This document shows positions 56,189 to 64,000 of a stretch of DNA of 64,000 bases, piece by piece. Position numbers and translations under genes: made by a program. Below the pieces are notes generated by a model, which saw nothing but the letters and a program-made list of their open reading frames with translations, had not been told where the DNA came from and ran no database searches. The DNA lies in the NCBI GenBank assembly GCA_021521415.1, contig JAIQDT010001124.1:1-64000 (forward strand), read 5' to 3'. This DNA is from Bidens hawaiensis (taxonomy: Eukaryota; Streptophyta; Magnoliopsida; Asterales; Asteraceae). Within the stretch, counting starts at the first letter, position 1. Each line of letters opens with the position of its first letter.

Positions 56189-56705
56189 ATCGGCTCGATT
56201 GTGAGGTTCGGGATTTCACGCGGGTGTAGAAAACGTCTCGTTTGACCTATTCGCGGGACGTGTTTTTGTTGGGATTGTGTTTTGCTCGTGCTTGACAGTC
56301 ATTTTCAAGCCATTGCATTGATCGGAAACTGCTGGATTGACGAAATCAGATCTGAACAGTTTCCTTGTTCATCGGGCGAAGTTACCGTTCTTCGGGCGAA
56401 GTTACCATTCTTCAGGCGAAGTTGCCGTCACTGGAATTAGGGTTTCGACGAAGATATAAGGATTAGCGAAGTTAACCACAACTTCGCTTACCTCATAAGT
56501 TCGCCTTAGCGAAGTTATCCGCAACTTCGCTTTCCACCCAAGTTCGCTTACCTCCTAAGTTCGCTCATTCTAAGCGAAGTTATTTTTAACTTCGCCAATT
56601 CAAGCGAATTTAAGACCCAGCGAAGTTCTCTTTTCTGCGAAGTTAACTTTCAAGCGAAGTTATTCTTAACTTCGCCTACTGAGCTGTTTTAATATTTTTT
56701 TTATT
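56189..56705 (+). repeat. Second copy of the leader with hairpin array
   Basis: 56430-56705 repeats 44477-44752 with few changes, including the four N6-loop hairpins. Its upstream part (56189-56429) shows what LTR1 lost, including three extra GGGCGAAGTTACCNTTCTTC repeats near 56375-56425. The copy stops just before the TTTTCAG splice site. Confidence 0.88.
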
Positions 56706-57873
56706 AAATGTGCAATGTCTAACAGAAAATTGATCCAAGACTTGTAGGGGAGATGAGTTGAGGACGAAACGGAGAGAAGATCATGACGATGATCCCAATG
56801 CACCGGAAGGTGCAGGTGGTGAGCTGCCAAGAACCTCTCAGGCTCTTGGGGCTTCCACAGCTGAGGGGGAGTCTACAAATGCAGCTGGTGACGACGTGGT
56901 AGCGGTTGATGATGATGCTGATGTTGAAGATGTTATCGACGCATTGAAAGAGTTGGATGAGGAGGATGATGAGTTTATGATTGAAGATGATGTGCTGCCA
57001 GTTGATGAGATCGAGAGGATTGGAGAGCAGATTACGGTTGAAAACGTGTTAGAGGAAGGGGAGATTGTTGATGACTCCGTGGAACACGAGATTCCGGAGG
57101 TTGAGAGACCAGAGTTGGGTGATGAGAACGCGGAGGAAGATGCTGAGTGGGAGGAACAACCGAAATGGAAGGAGGGTTGTGCCCACTGGTTCGTAAAGAC
57201 GAAGAAGCCGGCGGTCCCTAAGATGTTCAGAAAAAGTTACAATATTAAGGGATACGCGGAAGCCAAGAAAGGTATTATCTGCTGGTTATACGACGAGCAG
57301 CTGCGGCTCTTCGTGATCAAGAGATACGATGGCATTCAGTACTTCAGGAGAACGTTGAGATCTCTAAACACACTGCCAGAATGTGAGGTAAAAGATTTAG
57401 CTAGATTGGGATTGATAAACAGAAGTGAAGACAACATGGCTAGAATCATCGGGAAGATCGTGTGGAAGGAGTGCGTTAAAGAGAAAAAGTTTGAGCTTCT
57501 GAAACCACAAAAAGGGAAACTTGTCGAAGACAAGGATAGAGGTCTGAGAGTTGATGGAAAACCTTGGATGGTTATGAAATACAAACCGATCCGGTGCCTT
57601 AAAGAAGTACCGATGAAGCTCATGCCCAAGGACGTGCTCAAAGACCTGAAATGGTGGTACGTGGATTGTGAGACAGCTGAGGCGGTAATGGAACATGAGG
57701 ATGAACAAGAAGTACTTCGGGTTTACGACCCGATGCATCTTGTTAATCTATCGCAGGCTGATCTGAAAGTGCTCAACGAGAAGAAGATCTTCTACATTCC
57801 TGCTTGGAAGGATCAAGCTAGGAAATATCAACGGGTGGTGTCGGTATGTGTTAGAGAAGGGGCGCATGCGTAG
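56706..57873 (+). pseudogene. Truncated aORF in the internal deletion derivative
   Basis: A 39-bp patch (56706-56744) containing AACAGAAAATTGATCCAA, also present at 51126, joins the leader to the C-terminal part of the aORF from TAGGGGAGATGAG onward (equivalent to 54567). The frame is open to 57873 and has Tyr where the first copy has a stop. No credible ATG starts it; the first in-frame codon after the patch is TTG. Gag, pol and the aORF N-terminus are deleted. Confidence 0.85.
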
Positions 57874-57938
57874 AGATGCAAGATTACAAGACTCAAGATT
57901 TGAAGATCAAGATATGAAGCTACTGCCAAGGGGGAGTC

Positions 57939-58369
57939 TGTTGGTACATGTGTGTCAGTAGTTCATAGTCTAGCATTTGTAATCGAGTCTGTAATGCAAT
58001 TATGTTTTGATTATGTTTATATTTGTAACACGCGAAGTTGTCAACAAGTTCGCTCTGGCGAACTTGTTGAATCAGCGAAGTTATTGACAACTTCGCCTAT
58101 GGCGAAGTTGTCATGTTTATATACTGTTTCAGCCGAAACAGTTAGAGTTGGTTTTTTAGGGTTTCGTTTCAGCTGTTTCACTTTGAGTGTTACGTGTCAG
58201 TGTCTGTAATAGTGACCTAGTGTCACGTGTTCGAGTTATCAATATAACGTGTTCGTTCATTGCTCGTGTGATTGCTTAATACATATTCTGCACTCGTATC
58301 TACCTACGCAGGGATTCCGCACCTGCGTTGTTAGCGACATCCCGTGTACGATCCGTCCAGGAGCCTACA
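57939..58369 (+). repeat. LTR3 (terminal 3' LTR) of the inner element
   Basis: 431 bp and complete, with the GCGAAGTT-ATTGAC-AACTTCGC palindrome, TTTATATAC and the terminal GGAGCCTACA, followed by the CAAAG TSD. Confidence 0.92.
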
Positions 58370-58374
58370 CAAAG

Positions 58375-60811
58375 GATCTTTCTAGACTAACCCTATCTGA
58401 GGTGATCGCTATCATCAAGTCATGTGATATGGATGACAAACAGCGAGCAATCAACCATCCAAATTCTTATACTGCTGCTGGATACGTCGCGTCATCAAAC
58501 AACGCACTTATATCACAAGACAACTTCTCCATGTTCAAGTCCTCTCAGGGTGTTTACTCGCAGCTGCAGCAGCCAAATGGAAGTTTTTCCATGTTCAGAT
58601 CAACTCAAAGCCAATTCACTCCACCTACTCCTCAGTCACAGCCGCCTGCATCCATATTCTACCCACCGCCATCTCCACAGTCTCAACCCCAACCCAGTGT
58701 TGCTTCTTTCAGCAAGTCTCCTGCCCAAGGACCTGCCATCTTAAAAGAAACTCAAGAGAATATTGCTCCCATGGCAGGCTTCATGAACTGCTATAATGCT
58801 TTTCTTGCTGGAGACCTTGTTCAACCAGTCGCTTCTACTGAACTGGATCAGATCCATCCTGATGACGTGGAAGAGATAGACATCTCCTGGAAAATTGCCA
58901 TGGCTATATTCAGAGCAAAGAAGTTCACAAAAAGGACTAGCAGGAACAATTGGAACTTACCTGCAAACAAAAAGGTGGGTTTCAACAAGAAGAACCTCAG
59001 GTGCTAAAACTGTCATGAACCAGGACACTTTGCTAGAGAATGCACAAATCCAGCAAAGGAGGGAAATATTGAAAGGGCTCTGGTTCCTGTGAATGGTGCA
59101 AGGGGAGATAATGCTGTTGCTGGAAGAAACGAGCAAGGATTAGTTGCACAACAGTTTGATTGGGCTGATCAGATGGAGGCACTCACTATTCCGGGTCAGA
59201 ATGCAAACCTCACTCAAGTTGATGATGTTGAAGAAGGAAATGAGACTGAAGATCAGGTGAAGAGTCTCCAGTTTGCTTTCATGGCTTCTACTCCTGCTGG
59301 TTTGTCTGAGGTAAACTCTAATTTATGTTCTCAAGCATGCATTAGAAGGTAGAGCTATTTCATGTGCATAATAGTAATCTTCTTAGGGAAATGGAAAATA
59401 TAAAATACGAAAACTATACACTTAAGAAACTTGAGAAGGGTCTTACAGATAAACTAAAAGCATCAAACAAAGACTTTTCAAAACTGCAAAGTGATTTCAG
59501 TGTCAAGTGTTGTCACATCTTATATGCCAATAAGAAAATTGCCTATCTAACCGCCATACTTGAAGCATCTATTTTGGAAAACGCTAAATTAACGAATAAA
59601 TTTGAAAACGCTGAGTTCAATTTTAAAAAGTTTGATGTTTCTAGTGCGGTCATTGAGTCAATGATTGAAAAGCAATTAAGATGGAAAGAAAAGAAGGGTG
59701 AGGGAATTGGGTATAATGAGATTCCACCTCCATGCAATGATAATTATACTCCCTCTCCTTTTGTTATTGAAGAAGATAAAGAGAAATCTTTGAAATATGG
59801 CAAACCTGAATTAATGAAAGGATAATACTCGGGTTTGTCAAACCAGCTCAATCAGTTGTGAAAGTGAATGATACTAATATTTCTACTTCGCGTGCAGATG
59901 AAGTAATCATTAACGATTGGGTGGACGATGAGGAAGATTTAATTGTTTTACCTAATAAAGACAATTTTGATAATGCTTGTTTTGAATTGTGTGATTTATC
60001 TTCTGTTAAGACTAATGCTTGTGTGGGCTCTGTTTTTAAGAGCATAAACAATTGTGTGGTTGAATGTTCCAGTAGTATTAATAAGTGTGATGTATCTTTA
60101 AATACTGATGCTAAACAGGAAAATGCTAGTAAATACACACCACCAAAACCTGTTAAAGAAGTAAACTCTGGCATGAAAAGTGCAAGTGAATCAACCACTA
60201 AGGTCGATGCGAGACAGCAAAATTTGCAAAGTAGATCGAGACTAGGAATTGGCCACCTAGATTTACATGTGAAGCGACAAACTTGCTTCAACTGTGGCAT
60301 TCCTGGTCACATTGCTAGAAACTGCCCGCATCGTCCTTATGTCCCATCTTATGGACACCGTCAGAGGAGCGTGCCTCGGAATACTTTCAACAGATCACAT
60401 TCAAATAAATCAAAGTATTTCAAGGCAAGTCCTTCTGATGGAAATTGGATTCGAGACAAGGCCGATCATGCCAAAGTTAGACAAGCAACTCCTGTCATGT
60501 CTCGAAAACACGTCGGAAAACCGAGTTTGGTTTCGAAACCTTCACACGTTTCGGGATCGAAATTAAAAAACAAATCAAATCTTTCACGGTCTTCAGATCG
60601 TAAACCTGAGACAAAGCAAGTCATTTGTGTGAGCCACAAAATTTTAAAACCGAAATACAGATGGTTGCCTAAGTCTCCGATGACCAAGTCATCAAAGTCT
60701 TCCTGTTCGATCTTTGACAATCAGGAAGACATGTCATGGCAACCCGTGACACGTTTGAACAAGTCAGGTTTACCCAGAACGACTATGTACTGGGTACCTA
60801 AAACTAACTAA
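58375..60811 (+). pseudogene. Outer element gag, remainder
   Basis: Continues the frame left at 43905 (DLSRLTLSEVIAIIKSCDMD). A Gln/Pro-rich region follows, then an acidic patch and the first knuckle with a TAA in place of its second position (NCHEPGHFAREC, about 59005). After frame changes come a coiled coil (59364-59760), a second knuckle, CFNCGIPGHIARNC (about 60285), and a basic tail ending ...YWVPKTN at 60811. The layout matches the inner Gag domain for domain. Confidence 0.85.
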
Positions 60812-60828
60812 TCTCGCACATCATGTAG
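59311..60828 (+). other. Candidate Gag-Pol intron in the outer element
   Basis: Donor TCTGAG|GTAAAC (59311). Acceptor CATGTAG|GAACAG (60828), with CTAAC at 60804-60808, 20 nt before the AG. Both edges are phase 0. The position in Gag and the exon edge GAACAG match the inner element. Confidence 0.5.
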
Positions 60829-61419
60829 GAACAGCTATGGAGGAATATCATCAGACCGTGGTATGTTGATAGTGGTTGTTCCAGGCACATGACAGGTGAC
60901 ATCTCTCAATTGCACGACATTCAAATCTTTAATGGAGGGTATGTTTCCTTTGTGGGAGGAGAGAAAGATTACACAGAAGGGTACTAAAATTTACTTGTGC
61001 TGGATGTAAATTCTTGGGGAATCGACTCATCTCGTGGCAATGAAAGAAACAACAAACGGTGTCCACATCCACTGCTGAGGCTGATTACGTTGCTGCTTCT
61101 TTCTGTTGTTCACAGGTCATCTGGATGCAACATCAATTGCTGGATTACGGTTTGAAATTTCTTGACACTCCTAATTTCTGTGTTAATGATGCTGCCATTG
61201 CCATTGTTAAAAAAAAAAAAAAAACCGATTCAGCACTCTAAAACCAAGCACATAGATATCAAAATTCATTTTATTCGTGACTGTTATGACCGGAAGCTAA
61301 TTCATCTTGAACAAGTCCACACCGATAATAACGTGGCGGACTTATTTACTAAACCGGTCAGAACAGCCAGGTTCAATGTGCTTGTGGGATTCCTTAAGAT
61401 GCTTCATTTTGATGATTGA
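60829..61419 (+). pseudogene. Outer element pol, protease fused to RNase H remnant
   Basis: Protease WYVDSGCSRHMTGD (60860) runs only to about 60985. The sequence then passes to RNase H (CKFLGNRLISWQ, STSTAEADYVAASFCCSQV) and the C-terminal SKTKHIDIKIHFIRDC and FTKPVRTARF. Integrase and RT are deleted. An A-run at 61209-61222 shifts the frame. Confidence 0.85.
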
Positions 61420-61573
61420 GTCTTACGAGAGGTAAATTTATACATAAAAGTTTTTCAGTTTTCGGTAAAATTTTGGCACAAATTTGGGGGAGAAAAAGAA
61501 AAATACGAAGAAAATTACAAAAAGAGTGTGTGTGTATGTGCACGCTTAAAAAAAATTGTTTTGCTCTGTTGCT

Positions 61574-61867
61574 TAAAATCATGTCGGTTACTCAGGTTCA
61601 ACGGACATATTTCATATGTTTGGTCCCGTCATCAATTCTTGACTCACGGGATAGCCATTAACCTAAGGAGTGAAAGTGACCGGGGCGACTGTACATTCAT
61701 AAAAATAAAATTTTGTTGGTTTAACTATCGTTTTAAGTTCTCTCACTGAAAATTATGTCGGTCGCCTAAAGTTTGAGGGACACATTTTATGTGTTTGGTC
61801 CTATCGTCTACCTGCAGACTCATAGGATAGCTATTCACCTGAAAACTGAAGGTAACTGGGGTGATTG
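61574..61867 (+). ncRNA. Duplicated hairpin module downstream of pol (outer element)
   Basis: Two copies (61574-61690 and 61748-61867) are homologous to 50791-51050. Stem 1 is ACATAT-TTC-ATATGT and ACACAT-TTT-ATGTGT. Stem 2 is CCCGT/ACGGG and CCTAT/ATAGG. Base changes on one arm are matched on the other. Confidence 0.55.
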
Positions 61868-62755
61868 GATTTAAAATTGTCATCAGGATTATCATCTGGG
61901 AAGTGATATAAATATTCAGTTACAAGCTTCATGAAAAGGTTTAAAATATTTTCAAATAAAAATTGATTCAACCTTTGAAAAATGATAGAAAAATTGATTT
62001 CGCGTGCCTAACGTGTGAGTTATTAAGCTAATAAAGGCTTTTGATAAGTCATTGATGTGTATGGTAGCTTTCTATGATAAGTAAAAGTTTGAAGTGATAT
62101 AAACTTAATCTACTAAACTTTTGTGTTGAGTCATTTTGAGAATGCATGCATGTCTCTAGGTACATCTCTCCGAATGATAGGCAGAAAAGTAATTACCCAG
62201 ACATACACGAGCCCGTTAGTGACTTGATCGCCAAAAAAAAATTATTTCTGATTAATTAATTAAAATTATTTTTAAAGGCTTAAAGGGGCACTAGGGAACT
62301 ACAGGGGTGGGGCATTCAAGTAAGTTCTAAACACCCTGAATGTAAGGCTTGTAAGTCCGGATGGCGTGTAAGTCCAACGTTCAACCTTAAAGCCTAAAAT
62401 TTATTTTGTATAGAAAATTTCTTTGATCAAGCACTAGGGGGTTGGAGTGAAATTAGGGTGATCTGGGGAAAGCAAAATACGCTTTGAGAAGAGATAAGGG
62501 GCTTCATGGGTCCATAAATGATGTCATTAGCTTTATGCCTAATTGAACCAAATCATATCACTAGAGCAATGAAAGTCATACTAAGTTCCAAATACCTGCC
62601 ATCAACCTTTTCACTATGTCAGAATAACGCTGAAAATGGATCATTGTGAAAGTATCTTAATCAATATGATTTCATGTTCGGATCTTTTCTTAAAAAGAGT
62701 TGCTCATTTTTAAACAGCTGAAATTTGATCCCAATATACGTTAAATGCTCTACAG
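61868..62755 (+). other. Post-pol non-coding region of the outer element
   Basis: Holds the conserved blocks shared with 51051-51960. It passes to the aORF remnant at CTCTACAG|ATG without the TATA box and hairpin array present in the inner element. Confidence 0.6.
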
Positions 62756-64000
62756 ATGATTTTTTATTCACATTATCCACAACTGGTGAGATCTGTAGAG
62801 ATGCTCGATTTGAAGAATTTGGGTCCTACTACTTTTGGTCTGATGAAACAATCAAGGAAGGGAACAAAGATTACATACCAGGGACTCCATCCCTTGGTAA
62901 AATTCGGGAGATTTGCTGATCTTGAAGCTGCAGCTGCACCAATCGTTGCTGAGGAGCACGTGACTCCGGTTTGAAGGCCAGCTGCACCGACCTTCGAACT
63001 ATCCTCTGACGATGAACCAAACTGTCCTCCGCCATCTACGGCGAGAACTGAATCTCATGTACCTCCTGAAACACCCGTACCAACATCCGCTCAGATCGAA
63101 GAAATCAAAGCAAAGCTCCAGTCGACTGCATTGAGACCTCCTCAATCAATCACTGTGAAACATGAAGAAGAGCTATAAGAGGAAGCGGACACCGGTCTCG
63201 TACCACGTAAAAGAAGGAAGAGAGATCCTAGACCGGGTGTCCTGATAAATGAGGCTTCAACTACAACAACACCAACAGAAACAACAACACAACCAGCAAC
63301 ACCAACAACAGCTCCAACTGTATCTGCTGCATCACCACCACCAGTTCAATCACCACCGCCAGCTCAATCTCCACCACTTGAGTCAGTTATTCAACCTCAG
63401 GTGGCACCAAGTCCTGTTCATGATCCACAATCTTCTCAAGATCTGTTATTTGATGACATCTTTCCAGATTTTGACTTTGAAACTCATGTTGAATCCACTT
63501 TTGGACCCTCAGGACCATCCGATCCGGTTGGTCAAGGGAGTTCCAGTGCGTCAGAGAAGGTGGCCCAAATTCTTGCCATGCAAGACAAATTTCTTCAAGA
63601 CAAGGGCAAAGGCATAGCATTAAAGCAAGCACTAGTTGATATACATGCTCTGCAATAGCGGGTTTTTGAATTGGAGCAAGACTCGGTTGTCAAAGATGTT
63701 CGACTTCAAAAGCTAGAAGCAAGCAACTTAGACAGGATTCCAAGATTAAAAAGCTTCAAGCTAGTATGGGAGGCCTCACTGCCCTTTACTATGATCTCCA
63801 ACAAAGGCTTGTGAGTAAATTTGGAGATGAATTCAAAAGTGCTGACGAAAGCGAGAACGGTCAAACAGCTCAAGATGAGTTTCGTCCAGCTTCAGACATT
63901 GAGACTTCTGCGGGTCTACAACGATATATGTCTGCTCCGCCTAGAACCACCGAAAAACAACAAAGACTTATACGAAAAACTCTGATTCACAAAAACTCAA
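62756..64000 (+). pseudogene. Outer element aORF, broken and running off the window
   Basis: The first frame (62756-62974) includes FGLMKQSRKGTKITYQG, resembling the end of the aORF globular domain. After TGA at 62972, a Pro/Thr-rich low-complexity region (KRRKRDPRPG basic patch, then PPPVQSPPPAQSPP), an acidic FDDIFPDFDFE segment and coiled-coil-like residues follow. Further stops occur at about 63178 and 63656. The layout parallels the inner aORF (domain, basic patch, linker, coiled coil). Confidence 0.65.

Larger units (their letters stand above)
43906..58369 (+). mobile_element. Inner SIRE-like Copia retrotransposon with three LTRs
   Basis: It starts TGTTGGTACATG and ends GGAGCCTACA, flanked by CAAAG at 43901-43905 and 58370-58374. 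The order is LTR1, leader, gag, pol, post-pol structured region, internal promoter, aORF, LTR2, leader copy, truncated aORF and LTR3. LTR1 and LTR3 look almost identical where both exist, while LTR2 differs at many positions. The TSD shows that the whole three-LTR structure sits at one insertion site. Confidence 0.9.
42400..64000 (+). mobile_element. Outer SIRE-like Copia retrotransposon, interrupted and incomplete at window end
   Basis: The order is 5' LTR (42400-42747), PBS, leader, gag split by the inner element, a deleted pol, a long post-pol region and an extra ORF running off the window. Removing 43906-58369 plus one CAAAG restores a continuous gag reading frame. Integrase and RT are missing, so it is a non-autonomous derivative. 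The 3' LTR is not in the window. Confidence 0.85.

Noticed and set aside
55156..57738. Antisense ORFs repeated in both aORF copies
   Set aside because: Repeated only because the aORF C-terminus is duplicated; no independent support.

Overview
The window is a stretch of nuclear DNA from a eudicot plant, probably an asterid and plausibly Asteraceae (an impression from the retrotransposon families, not a proven assignment). It is AT-rich, carries a CYP96-type P450 relic, and is otherwise almost entirely nested transposable elements. I see no intact host gene, no rRNA or tRNA gene, and nothing prokaryotic.

Layout. (1) 1-4571 and 28948-29345: three copies of a roughly 1.15 kb tandem unit (modules X and Y), broken up by a Helitron-like insertion (1194-2619), a long inverted-repeat MITE (3047-3582) and a CACTA-type element. 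(2) 4572-28947: a CACTA-type DNA transposon of only about 3.3 kb that has been expanded to 24.4 kb by three insertions, each with a perfect target-site duplication (TSD): an Athila-like Ty3/gypsy element on the minus strand (5363-13321, TSD AACAC), a hAT element on the minus strand (14396-18291, TSD TCGAAGAC) and a Tekay/Del-like chromovirus on the plus strand (18348-27577, TSD TTTAT). (3) 29346-35335: a tandem-repeat block, an LTR remnant, a hAT fragment and the CYP96-like pseudogene (32291-33773). (4) 35344-42237: a small hAT-like element split by a decayed Copia element (35438-42203), which is itself split by a solo LTR (37742-39616, TSD GGTCA). (5) 42400 to the window end: an outer SIRE-like Copia element whose gag is interrupted by a 14.5 kb inner SIRE-like Copia element (43906-58369, TSD CAAAG). 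The inner element contains three LTRs.

The most interesting part is the pair of SIRE-like elements. The inner one appears to have two transcription units. The LTR promoter would drive gag-pol. A second TATA box at 52163 would drive a large extra ORF (aORF) whose ATG lies 2 nt after a strong 3' splice site. Perfect GCGAAGTT-N6-AACTTCGC palindromes lie just upstream of both TATA boxes, and further arrays of them lie in both leaders ahead of the 3' splice sites. Both the inner and outer elements share a candidate intron (CTAAC branch site, AG|GAACAG acceptor, phase 0) whose removal would join the N-terminal half of Gag in frame to Pol. Both also carry two tandem copies of a covarying hairpin module downstream of pol. 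The Tekay-like leader has its own array of about nine hairpins with compensatory changes. All retroelement ORFs carry premature stops or deletions, so none of these copies looks autonomous.
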